NCBI RefSeq assembly: GCF_027595165.1
Contig: NZ_CP097291.1
Coordinates: 496,001 to 560,000 of the forward strand
DNA length: 64,000 nucleotides
Direction of reading: 5' to 3'
DNA from: Providencia sp. PROV188
Lineage (GTDB): Bacteria; Pseudomonadota; Gammaproteobacteria; Enterobacterales; Enterobacteriaceae
A program made the translations under genes and the position numbers. This document shows positions 9,076 to 17,139 of the stretch, one piece after another. The notes below the pieces were generated by a model. The model searched no databases. It saw only the letters and a list, made by a program, of their open reading frames with translations, and was not told the origin of the DNA. The first letter of the stretch is position 1; every line of letters begins with the position of its first letter.

Positions 9076-9612
9076 ATGTCGATGATTGCAGAGGACACGC
9101 TTATGTGCGAAAGCGAATGGGGTCATACCGAGTTTGAATCGAAAACCTTACGCAATTTACTAGGCTGCTACCCCACAGGGGTAGCGGTTGTGACCACTCG
9201 CACCCCTGATGGACGTGACGTTGGATTGACCATCAACTCATTTGCGTCACTGTCGCTCGACCCGCCTTTGGTGCTATGGAGTTTAGTTAACCATTCGCCC
9301 AATCTCGCGGTATTTCGTGATTGCCAACATTTCACGATCAATATCTTAGGCAAAGATCACCAAGAGTTAGCGATGCGTTTTGCTAATCCTCGAATCGAAA
9401 ACAAATTCGAAGATGTAGCCGTACACATCACGCCAGAAGGGATCCCCGCCTTACACGGCGCGATCGCCACCTTAGTGTGTGAAAACCACAAGCAAGATCA
9501 TATTGGCGATCACTTATTGATGGTGGGGCATGTACGCCGTATCGGCAGTGAAACAGGCAAGCCTTTAGTTTTCCACGGCGGCACATTTACCGCTCTACAT
9601 GAAGCGCAATAG
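9076..9612 (+). CDS. StyB-type flavin reductase partner
   Basis: NAD(P)H:flavin oxidoreductase of the split-barrel flavin-reductase-like family, 178 residues. Characteristic stretches are YPTGVAVVTTRTPDGRDVGLTINSF near residues 33-57 and the C-terminal GDHLLMVGHV. It lies 11 bp after the StyA-like oxygenase, behind a GGAGAAA ribosome site, and so is its obvious source of reduced FAD. The first 20 or so residues precede the conserved fold and a later Met (residue 10) cannot be excluded. Confidence 0.88.
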   Translation: MSMIAEDTLMCESEWGHTEFESKTLRNLLGCYPTGVAVVTTRTPDGRDVGLTINSFASLSLDPPLVLWSLVNHSPNLAVFRDCQHFTINILGKDHQELAMRFANPRIENKFEDVAVHITPEGIPALHGAIATLVCENHKQDHIGDHLLMVGHVRRIGSETGKPLVFHGGTFTALHEAQ

Positions 9613-9626
9613 GCGCAGGAGATAGT

Positions 9627-10409
9627 ATGGAACAGCAAACTTTGATGTCATTTGCCAGCGAGTTACAAAAAGGCAATATTCAGATTATCGACCTGACACA
9701 AATCTTATCGCCTTCATTTCCGGCATTGCAACTGCCCGCTGAGTTTGGGCAAGTGTGGTCATTCAAAATGGAGCAAATTTCCCGTTATGATGAGAATGGT
9801 CCCGCTTGGTATTGGAACAATTTTAGCTGCGGTGAACACACCGGCACCCACTTTGATGCTCCCATTCATTGGATCAGTGGTAAAGATCAGCCAAAAAACA
9901 CCGTTGATACCATCCCGCTACACCACTTTATTGCCCCAGCGGTAGTGGTTGATGCAAGTAAAGAAGTCGCGCAAAACCCCGATTGGGTTTTAACTGTGGA
10001 TTTTCTACAAAAATGGGAAGAGAAACACGGCAAAATTCCAAAAGCGGCATGGGTTTTACTGCGTACAGATTGGTCGAAAAAGTCCGATAACCCAGAAGCG
10101 TATGTGAATATGCGCGAAGATGGTGCTCACACACCGGGTCCTTCTCAAGAAGCGGTTGAATGGCTTATCCACCAGCGTGATGTCAAAGGTTTTGGGGTTG
10201 AAACTATCAATACGGATGCGGGGCAATCTTACAGCTGGCCTGTGCCATACCCGTGCCACACGCTAATGCACGGCAACAATAAATACGGTCTGCAATGCTT
10301 GAAAAACCTCGACCAACTACCGGCTACTGGAGTGGTGATCGTCGCTGCGCCGCTGAAAATTGAAGGCGGTTCGGGTAGCCCATTACGCGTGCTTGCGCTG
10401 GTGGGGTGA
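9627..10409 (+). CDS. Cyclase-family metal hydrolase, probable isatin hydrolase
   Basis: Member of the cyclase / kynurenine formamidase-like family (260 residues). The metal-binding signature HxGTHxDxPxH is present as HTGTHFDAPIHW around residues 71-82. Family members hydrolyse cyclic or acyl amides; the manganese enzyme isatin hydrolase opens isatin to isatinate. With an indole-type oxygenase pair immediately upstream and a 2-oxoacid oxidoreductase operon downstream, isatin hydrolysis is the most economical role. Kynurenine formamidase is an alternative, but no kynureninase or tryptophan dioxygenase is nearby. The stop is followed after 3 bp by the next start, so the genes are co-translated. 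Confidence 0.75.
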   Translation: MEQQTLMSFASELQKGNIQIIDLTQILSPSFPALQLPAEFGQVWSFKMEQISRYDENGPAWYWNNFSCGEHTGTHFDAPIHWISGKDQPKNTVDTIPLHHFIAPAVVVDASKEVAQNPDWVLTVDFLQKWEEKHGKIPKAAWVLLRTDWSKKSDNPEAYVNMREDGAHTPGPSQEAVEWLIHQRDVKGFGVETINTDAGQSYSWPVPYPCHTLMHGNNKYGLQCLKNLDQLPATGVVIVAAPLKIEGGSGSPLRVLALVG

Positions 10410-10412
10410 GGT

Positions 10413-12026
10413 ATGGCGACCTTATCCAATCCCCAAGTGATCGTGGTCGGCAGCGGGATGAATTCGCTGATGTGCGCCGCCTTATTGGCGGTGCGTGGGA
10501 AATCGGTTTTGGTTCTAGAACGTAACGACCGCCTTGGCGGCTGTATTCGTACCGAAGCGTTATTTGAAGGCTACACTCACGACTTACTTTCATGCTGGTA
10601 TTCACTGTTCGTTGGTAGCCCAGGCTACCAAGAGTTAGCGCCATTGCTTCAACAACAGGGGTTGGAATTCGCGCAATGCGACTATTCCACTGGATTGGTG
10701 CAGCCTGATGGCAAATCTGTGGCATTAAAGCGAGATATTGCGCAGGCTGCTAAGCAGCTAGATGCTATCGCTCCCGGAGATGGCTTAGTGTTTCGCCAAA
10801 TGGCAGAAAAACTGTTTAGCGAAGATGCCGCACTGACATTTGGTCTATTAGGGCAAAATCCCTACAGCGGCGGCATGCTCAAGTTGCTGTTTTCCGAGTG
10901 GCGCAAACGCGGTGTTGATGGCTTGCTGGATTTTGCTAAATCTGGCGTGGAAAGTTTTCGTCGCTGGTCTGAGCGGGAATTACAGCATGATTTTAGCCGT
11001 GCGTTGATGGCGCCGTGGGTGCTGCATACGGGGTTAGGGCCTGATGAAGCCAGCTCGGCGCTGATTGGTAAACTGACGTTTGCCGCGGTTGTGGCGGGTG
11101 GAATGCCCGTTGTCAAAGGTGGCAGCTATCGGATTGTCGATGCGTTTGCCAAAGTGATTGAGCAACATGGTGGTGAGTTACGTACCAACGCCCATGTGGA
11201 GAAGATCATTACACAAGGCAGCGGTAAAAATAGCCGTGCCACAGGGGTTCGTGTGAATGGGCAGTTTATCCCTGCGAGTGAAAGTGTGGTGTGCAACGTA
11301 ACGCCAACCCAGTTATATGGCGGCTTGCTTGATGAGGTTTCACCACAAGTGAAGCAGAGGGCGAAAGGTTATCGTTATGGTCGCGGTGGGATGCAAATCC
11401 ATTTTGCGCTAAGCGCGCCGCCGCCATGGTGCAACCCTGAATTACTGAATGTGCCGTTGGTTCATTTCACAGAGAGCATGGAACAAGTGTGCTTATCTGT
11501 CACGCAAGCCAATAATGGCTATCTACCTGATCGCCCGACGTTTGGGATCGGTCAACCGACCACATTAGACCCAAGTCGTGCCCCTGAAGGCGGGTGGATC
11601 TTGTGGATACAAATGCAGGAACTGCCTCGCTATCTTAAAGGGGATGCAGCGGGAGAAATTGCGATCCCTGAAGATGGCCGTTGGAATGATGCGGTGCGTG
11701 AAGCAGTTGCCGATCGCATTCAGCAGCGTTTGGAAATGGTGATGCCGGGGGTGTCTGATTTGATAGTCGGTCGTAAAGCAATTTCCCCAGCCGATCTTGA
11801 GCGTTATAACTGCAATCTGGTGGGGGGGGATCCTTACTCAGGAACCTGTTCGCCAGATCAATTCTTTTGGTTGCGACCGTTTGCCGCTTCAGGGCAGACC
11901 AAAGCGCATCAAACAGCAGTCAAAAATCTGTTCCATATTGGGGCATCAACCCATCCGGGTCCCGGTCTTGGCGGGGGCTCTGGGTATTTAGTTGCTGAGA
12001 AATTAGCAGCGAAGAAAAAGCGGTAA
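10413..12026 (+). CDS. FAD-dependent oxidoreductase, phytoene desaturase/PYROXD2-like
   Basis: Amine-oxidase/phytoene-dehydrogenase-like flavoprotein of 537 residues. The N-terminal FAD motif is VVGSGMNSLMCAALLAVRGK followed by the ERNDRLGGCIRTE segment; the C-terminal FAD contact is IGASTHPGPGLGGGSGY. It probably oxidises a ring intermediate between indoxyl/dioxindole and isatin, but this is only inferred from its position between the isatin-hydrolase-like gene and the outer-membrane channel. No signal peptide, so cytoplasmic. It could equally be a bystander oxidising an unrelated unsaturated substrate. Confidence 0.7.
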   Translation: MATLSNPQVIVVGSGMNSLMCAALLAVRGKSVLVLERNDRLGGCIRTEALFEGYTHDLLSCWYSLFVGSPGYQELAPLLQQQGLEFAQCDYSTGLVQPDGKSVALKRDIAQAAKQLDAIAPGDGLVFRQMAEKLFSEDAALTFGLLGQNPYSGGMLKLLFSEWRKRGVDGLLDFAKSGVESFRRWSERELQHDFSRALMAPWVLHTGLGPDEASSALIGKLTFAAVVAGGMPVVKGGSYRIVDAFAKVIEQHGGELRTNAHVEKIITQGSGKNSRATGVRVNGQFIPASESVVCNVTPTQLYGGLLDEVSPQVKQRAKGYRYGRGGMQIHFALSAPPPWCNPELLNVPLVHFTESMEQVCLSVTQANNGYLPDRPTFGIGQPTTLDPSRAPEGGWILWIQMQELPRYLKGDAAGEIAIPEDGRWNDAVREAVADRIQQRLEMVMPGVSDLIVGRKAISPADLERYNCNLVGGDPYSGTCSPDQFFWLRPFAASGQTKAHQTAVKNLFHIGASTHPGPGLGGGSGYLVAEKLAAKKKR

Positions 12027-12066
12027 TAGAGAATGGGCCTGAATCAATTCAAGGCAAGACAAACAC

Positions 12067-12099
12067 AGCAAACATACAAGTAAACATCAAAGTAAACAT
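12067..12099. repeat. Three phased AAACAT repeats before the channel gene
   Basis: AGCAAACAT (12067-12075), AAGTAAACAT (12078-12087) and AAGTAAACAT (12090-12099) recur about every 11-12 bp, one helical turn, in the 110-bp gap ahead of the outer-membrane channel gene. This fits a regulator binding array or an internal promoter region; no binding protein is known. Confidence 0.4.
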
Positions 12100-12136
12100 A
12101 TAAAAAATATCATAAAACCACTACAGCGGCAGGTAA

Positions 12137-13033
12137 ATGATGAATAAAGAAATGGTGAATAAGCTGCTCGTCGGCTCGTGCTTGGGTGCACTGTCATTTG
12201 GTGCTGTCGCAACAGAAGGGGGCGGTCTTGGGATCTACCCTGATGGGCTAGAAAACTTTATGTCTGGCGCACTGCCACCGCAAGGTGTCCATGTGTTGGT
12301 CTATGGTGGAAATGCCCACTATGACAGTGTTCGCGACAACAAAGGCGATAAAATTCCAATCCCCGGGTTTAGTGTGAATGTGAACGTACTCGCACCACGT
12401 TTTATCTGGGTAACTGACCAAAAAGTGTTTGGTGGCGATTTAGCGTTTCATACCATCCTTCCTTTGTTGGATGTGACGGCGAAGGCGGCGGGGAATAAAG
12501 AAACCAGTCGTGGACTCGGGGATATTACTTTTGGCCCCGCACTCGGTTTCCATCCTTCCGCTGACTTGCATTATGTCTTAGGGCTGGATGCTTACGCGCC
12601 AACCGGAAAATACAGTAAAACCGACCCATCAAGTTTAGGGAAAAATTACTGGGTATTACAGCCGGTGTGGGCAATCAGCTACATTCCTCCTGTCGGGGTG
12701 AATGCGGATTTAAAAATGATGTATGACTTTAACTTCCGTAACAATGATACGGACACGCGTTCAGGGCAAGCATTCCACGCCGATTATGCATTAGGCTGGG
12801 GCTTTGGTAATGGCTGGATCGCGGGTGTTGGGGGTTATGGATTTATGCAAACCACCAATGACAGTGGTCCAAACTCAGCGCAAGGTAAGGCTCAAGCTTT
12901 CGCAGTCGGTCCTTCAATCCGTTATGCAAACCCACAAGGTTGGCTATTTACGGCGAAGTGGGAGAAGGATTTTTCTGTGAAAAACCGTCCTGAAGGTTCA
13001 CAAATTTACCTCAAAGCGTCTATTCCGTTTTAA
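12137..13033 (+). CDS. SphA/MetA-pathway-type outer-membrane channel for aromatics
   Basis: A 298-residue protein with an N-terminal signal peptide (hydrophobic core LLVGSCLGALSFGAVA, cleavage near residue 25) and alternating beta-strand composition ending in Phe (ASIPF), as in outer-membrane barrels. It resembles the 'MetA-pathway of phenol degradation' family of putative transporters found at the end of many aromatic-catabolism operons, where it is thought to admit or export aromatic substrate. As last gene of the oxygenase operon it probably handles indole or an oxidised derivative. The 110-bp gap upstream suggests it may also have its own promoter. Confidence 0.75.
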   Translation: MMNKEMVNKLLVGSCLGALSFGAVATEGGGLGIYPDGLENFMSGALPPQGVHVLVYGGNAHYDSVRDNKGDKIPIPGFSVNVNVLAPRFIWVTDQKVFGGDLAFHTILPLLDVTAKAAGNKETSRGLGDITFGPALGFHPSADLHYVLGLDAYAPTGKYSKTDPSSLGKNYWVLQPVWAISYIPPVGVNADLKMMYDFNFRNNDTDTRSGQAFHADYALGWGFGNGWIAGVGGYGFMQTTNDSGPNSAQGKAQAFAVGPSIRYANPQGWLFTAKWEKDFSVKNRPEGSQIYLKASIPF

Positions 13034-13044
13034 TTCCTTCCTCC

Positions 13045-13078
13045 TCAATATTGGCAGCCGAAAGGCTGCTGATATTGA
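13045..13078 (+). terminator. Strong hairpin ending the oxygenase operon
   Basis: Two-part stem TCAATAT...GCAGCC / GGCTGC...ATATTGA closed by a GAAA tetraloop, 12 bp past the channel-gene stop. The following T-tract is weak, so it may act as an mRNA 3' stabiliser as well as a terminator. Confidence 0.65.
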
Positions 13079-13138
13079 AGTACGTAATTCTTATTACCTA
13101 TTTTCATTTTCAGGTGATAGTTGAGCCTTCCATATATG

Positions 13139-13177
13139 AAAAATGACCGTACAGCTTGCTAATCAGCCATACGGTCA
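13139..13177 (-). terminator. Rho-independent terminator of the AraC gene
   Basis: Minus-strand stem TGACCGTA / TACGGTCA followed by TTTTTC, about 30 bp beyond the AraC stop codon. It separates the two convergent transcripts. Confidence 0.75.
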
Positions 13178-13208
13178 CTTTAACCTAGATAGGTTTTAAT
13201 ACGTGAAT

Positions 13209-14216
13209 TTACGCTTTTTTCATACTTTGGCTTGGGCTTTCTCCGTAGCGTTGCTTATATTCTGCGCTAAACCGTCCCATGTGGGCGAATCCCCAGCGTA
13301 GTGCCACGCCAGTCACGCTGGTGGCTTCCCCTGACATCAATTCGGCTCTAACTCGCTCCATACGCAAATCACGTAAATATTGCATCGGGCTAATATCTAA
13401 AAACTCTTTAAAACCGGCATATAAGCTGCGCAAACTGACGCCAGCAATATGGGCGAGTTGTTCAACGGTAATCGGTTCATGGGCGTGTGCTTCGAGGTAC
13501 TCTTGAACGCGGCGCACATGACGCGGGCGAATGGTGGCTCGGCGCATACCCGAATCTTCTAAATAATTATGCTGGTGGGTGGAAAGTAGGGTAACAGAAA
13601 CCAACTGCTCTACTTGGGTGGTTATCAGTTTATGCTGCAGTAAATCAGGTGTACGTGTAGCGCATTCAACCAAATAATTCATCAACGTACGCCATGCAAT
13701 ACAAGACTGCCAAGCAAACCCTAATTCAAAAACTAATGGTTTCTCTAAGGTATGCCCAAGCTGCCCAACTAACGTACGCTCTAATAAAGAACGAGAAATT
13801 CGTAGCATAAATTGGTCATTGTCACTGTTCCAACGCATCACCGTAGACTCTTCTGGGCTAAGCAAAGAAGCCATTTGTGGTGTGGATTCTAAAGTTTTCC
13901 CGCCACTTTCGATAATTGCACTACCTGATAATGGCATTTGCACCAGAAAAAAATCTTCCAGTTGTCCAGGGGTGATAGCGACATCTGCCCCATAGCGTAG
14001 CCGGCTGAGAGAAATATCCCCCATTGGAATGTAATGCATGCGAGCATCAAGACGCTGATGCTGGTTAAGTAACTGAAATTGATGAGGCTTCATCACACGC
14101 CCCACCATAGATTTAATCTCTTCAGGATCAGCAGAACTGAATAATAATCGCTCAGAAGAACAGAGTTGGTTCTCTATCTGAGGTGCAGGTGCGTAAGGCC
14201 ATGAATTGCTCAACAT
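13209..14216 (-). CDS. AraC-family regulator of the indole-catabolism genes
   Basis: AraC/XylS-type activator, 335 residues from the start chosen here, with an N-terminal AraC-binding-like domain and a C-terminal double HTH (PITVEQLAHIAGVSLRSLYA, then GVALRWGFAHMGRFSAEYKQ). The start is placed at 14216 because a GGAGG site lies 9 nt upstream; the frame stays open to 14300 without a ribosome site. The GGAGG is itself part of the inverted repeat GGAGGCACCTCC. Regulators of this family (IifR/AntR-like) sit beside known indole and anthranilate oxidation clusters. Placed between the two catabolic operons, it probably activates one or both in response to indole or an intermediate; this is inference. 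Confidence 0.82.
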   Translation of the reverse strand: MLSNSWPYAPAPQIENQLCSSERLLFSSADPEEIKSMVGRVMKPHQFQLLNQHQRLDARMHYIPMGDISLSRLRYGADVAITPGQLEDFFLVQMPLSGSAIIESGGKTLESTPQMASLLSPEESTVMRWNSDNDQFMLRISRSLLERTLVGQLGHTLEKPLVFELGFAWQSCIAWRTLMNYLVECATRTPDLLQHKLITTQVEQLVSVTLLSTHQHNYLEDSGMRRATIRPRHVRRVQEYLEAHAHEPITVEQLAHIAGVSLRSLYAGFKEFLDISPMQYLRDLRMERVRAELMSGEATSVTGVALRWGFAHMGRFSAEYKQRYGESPSQSMKKA

Positions 14217-14932
14217 AAGGAGGTGCCTCCAAAGTAAACACTGTGACCTTGATAGGTTGCCTAGCGAGTGTCGCGATAAGCTAGGATCCTCGAGGGTCAC
14301 TATGGGATATTTCGATATCTCATTGTTATTTTTTTATTATCTTCGACTTATTACACAGGTCGATTTTATTAACATTTTATTAAACAAATTTTAACTAATT
14401 ACGCTTCGAACATAGCATAAAGGAATTTGCTTACCTAGCCATATTTGTGCAAAAACTATCCAGATACTGCAAAAAAATAGAGAGAATTCACTGAATGTGA
14501 TTTCTATAACAAACTAAAAAATAAAGTTATTCTTATTAATTTTTAGTTATAAATATATGATTTTTCATATTGTTTTGTATATTCACCTACCTATTGATTA
14601 AGCAAAAAGTTATCTATGGTGGCATTTCATTTTTTATTAGAGGAATACTCTAATACCCTTCTATTTGTAAGTGATAATTAGGATTATTCGTTGATTCATT
14701 AGGAAAGTTAGCCACAGCTTTCTTTGGTGAAGATTCTTATCCATTGTCCATTTCTATGACATTTTTTCATTGTTTTACAATGATTTTGTCCGCTCTATGC
14801 ACCTCTTATCCACTCTCTGCAAAAATCTAATATGCATGATTAATCATGGATTGACCATTTATTAACAAATGAGATACAAGAAAGAAACACAAAAAAGATA
14901 ACAACGTGCTGACGTTGACTGGTGAGGTTAAA
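14217..14932. promoter_or_regulatory. AT-rich control region between the AraC gene and the second operon
   Basis: About 700 bp without a convincing gene. Near its right end lies the perfect 14-bp palindrome CATGATTAATCATG (14835-14848), directly followed by a possible -35 TTGACC (14851-14856) and, 16 bp later, GATACA as a weak -10. This is a plausible operator and promoter for the IorA-led operon; the MarR protein at the end of the operon is the natural candidate to bind the palindrome. The left part holds the AraC promoter; I see nothing else definite. Confidence 0.55.
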
Positions 14933-17131
14933 ATGGCTGAGCGCTCGTTTGTTCAAGAAGTTCAAAAATTACGGCAGGGTGAAGGCGAAGTCTTCAGCGG
15001 TGAAGGGATACTTGCCGTTACGAAAGCGTTACTCGAATCAGGGGTTTCCTATGTGGCAGGCTATCAAGGCGCTCCCATCTCCCATTTAATGGATGTGCTG
15101 GCAGATGCGCAGGATATCCTATCGGAATACGGTATTCGTTTCGAAAATAGCGCCAGTGAAGCCACTGCTGCCGCGACTCTGGCCGCATCGGTTAATTATC
15201 CTTTACGTGGTGCAGTGACATTCAAAGCAACCGTAGGTACTAACGTGGCTTCAGATGCATTAGCAAACTTAGCCTCTGGAGGTGTACTGGGTGGTGCGTT
15301 GATCATCGTCGGTGAAGATTACGGCGAAGGCTCCTCCATCATGCAGGAACGTAGCCACGCATTTGCCATGAAATCCCAAATGTGGCTACTCGACCCACGC
15401 CCTAATTTACCTTGCATCGTTCAAGCAGTTAAAGATGGTTTTGATCTTTCCGAAGCCAGTAATACCCCAGTTATGCTGCAAATGCGTATTCGCTCTTGCC
15501 ATGTTCATGGGCAGTTCACATGCTCTGATAATCAATATCCAAAATTTACGGTCAAAGACGCGCTAGAGAACCCAACTCGCGACGTGAGCCGCATCGTGTT
15601 ACCGCCAGCCAGTTTTTTACATGAAAAAGAAAAAATTGAGGCTCGCTGGCCTGCTGCCATCAAATTTATTCAAGAACGTGAACTCAACGAATTTTTTGCG
15701 GAAGATGCCGAAGATGTGGGGATCGCCTTACAAGGTGGTAACTACAACACGCTGATCCGCGCATTAAACCAAATTGGTCTAGCCGACGTTTTTGGTAATA
15801 GCAAAATCCCGTTGTATGTCATGAATGTGGCTTACCCGTTGGTTGATGACGAATTTGAACGTTTTTGTCGCAATAAAAAAGCTATTTTAGTTTTAGAAGA
15901 AGGGCAACCGAATTTCGTTGAGCAAAACGTGGCAAATATTTTACGTCAACGCAATATTGACGTGGCGCTACACGGTAAAGATATGCTGCCGATGGCGGGA
16001 GAATATAACACCGCAACGGTATTAGCAGGGCTGCGCTCATTCTTCGAACGTTATGGCAAAATTGAGCCACAAGTGAAAGCGGCTGCAAATCAGATTCGTA
16101 TTCCAACTATTAATGTCGCGGCTGTCAAAGCCGATGATGACCTACCTGAATATGTGAATGCGGCGGAACCGACTCTGAATGAAACGGTGCATGCACGCCC
16201 ACCTGGATTTTGTACGGGCTGCCCTGAACGTCCCATTTTTACTGCAATGAAGCTAATTGAGCGTGAACTGGGTGAACACCATGTGAGTGCGGATATTGGC
16301 TGCCATTTATTCTCTATTCTGCCGCCATTTAACCTCGGTAACACGACGATGGGATACGGGCTTGGTGGCGCGGGTGCTGCTGCGTTAAATGCCAAAGCGG
16401 GCAAACGAGCGATTTCTGTGATGGGCGATGGCGGTTTTTGGCACAACGGGTTAACCAGCGGTATTGCTAACAGTGTATTTAACCGTAGCGATAACTTAAC
16501 CATTGTTGTTGATAACAGTTATACCTCTGCAACCGGTGGGCAAGATATTTTATCGTCAACGGCGCTAAATTCTACCCGCAGCACTGGGCATGAGATTGAA
16601 AAAGCAGTTAAAGGCGTTGGAGTTAATTGGGTAAAAACCATCAAGCGTACCTATGATTTAAAAGCCATGACGAATACGCTGCGTGAGGCACTGACGACGA
16701 CAGAAAGCGGTCCTAAAGTGTTAATTGCGCAAAGCGAATGTATGTTGAACAAACAGCGCCGCGAAAAGAAAAAAGTTCGTGATGACGTTTCAGCAGGCAA
16801 GCGAGTTGTCCGTGAACGTTTTGGCGTTGATTCAGACACTTGCACGGGAGACCACTCCTGTATTCGTTTATCGGGTTGCCCATCGTTATCAATCAAACCT
16901 AACCCAGATCCTTTACGTACAGACCCTGTCGCGACAGTGATGGATAGCTGCGTAGGCTGTGGACTGTGCGGTGAGGTTTCCCATGCCGCAGTGCTGTGCC
17001 CTTCATTCTTTAAAGCTCAGATTATTACCAACCCAAATGGCTGGGACAAATTGCGCCACCGTGTTCGCGGTTGGTTTATTGGTTTCTTGCAGCGTCGTGA
17101 TGCACGCCGCCGTGAACAACTGAGTTTCTAG
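14933..17131 (+). CDS. Indolepyruvate:ferredoxin oxidoreductase-like alpha subunit (IorA-type)
   Basis: TPP-dependent 2-oxoacid:acceptor oxidoreductase, 732 residues from ATG 14933 (GAGG site 5 nt upstream; a GTG at 14906 lacks one). The pyrimidine-binding domain is N-terminal (SGVSYVAGYQGAPISHL), the TPP-binding domain is central (GDGGFWHNG from about residue 498, with VVDNSYTSATGG), and the C-terminus has two iron-sulfur motifs: Cys637-rich CTGDHSC...GC and CVGCGLC...C from Cys673. The family converts aryl 2-oxoacids plus CoA to acyl-CoA and CO2. Because isatinate (2-aminophenylglyoxylate) is a 2-oxoacid, formation of 2-aminobenzoyl-CoA is proposed here. Indolepyruvate itself is the alternative substrate. 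Confidence 0.85.
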   Translation: MAERSFVQEVQKLRQGEGEVFSGEGILAVTKALLESGVSYVAGYQGAPISHLMDVLADAQDILSEYGIRFENSASEATAAATLAASVNYPLRGAVTFKATVGTNVASDALANLASGGVLGGALIIVGEDYGEGSSIMQERSHAFAMKSQMWLLDPRPNLPCIVQAVKDGFDLSEASNTPVMLQMRIRSCHVHGQFTCSDNQYPKFTVKDALENPTRDVSRIVLPPASFLHEKEKIEARWPAAIKFIQERELNEFFAEDAEDVGIALQGGNYNTLIRALNQIGLADVFGNSKIPLYVMNVAYPLVDDEFERFCRNKKAILVLEEGQPNFVEQNVANILRQRNIDVALHGKDMLPMAGEYNTATVLAGLRSFFERYGKIEPQVKAAANQIRIPTINVAAVKADDDLPEYVNAAEPTLNETVHARPPGFCTGCPERPIFTAMKLIERELGEHHVSADIGCHLFSILPPFNLGNTTMGYGLGGAGAAALNAKAGKRAISVMGDGGFWHNGLTSGIANSVFNRSDNLTIVVDNSYTSATGGQDILSSTALNSTRSTGHEIEKAVKGVGVNWVKTIKRTYDLKAMTNTLREALTTTESGPKVLIAQSECMLNKQRREKKKVRDDVSAGKRVVRERFGVDSDTCTGDHSCIRLSGCPSLSIKPNPDPLRTDPVATVMDSCVGCGLCGEVSHAAVLCPSFFKAQIITNPNGWDKLRHRVRGWFIGFLQRRDARRREQLSF

Positions 17132-17139
17132 GGGGGCAC

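Noticed and set aside
10324..10725. 133-codon antisense ORF across the cyclase and FAD oxidoreductase junction
   Set aside because: Shadow of two well-supported genes.
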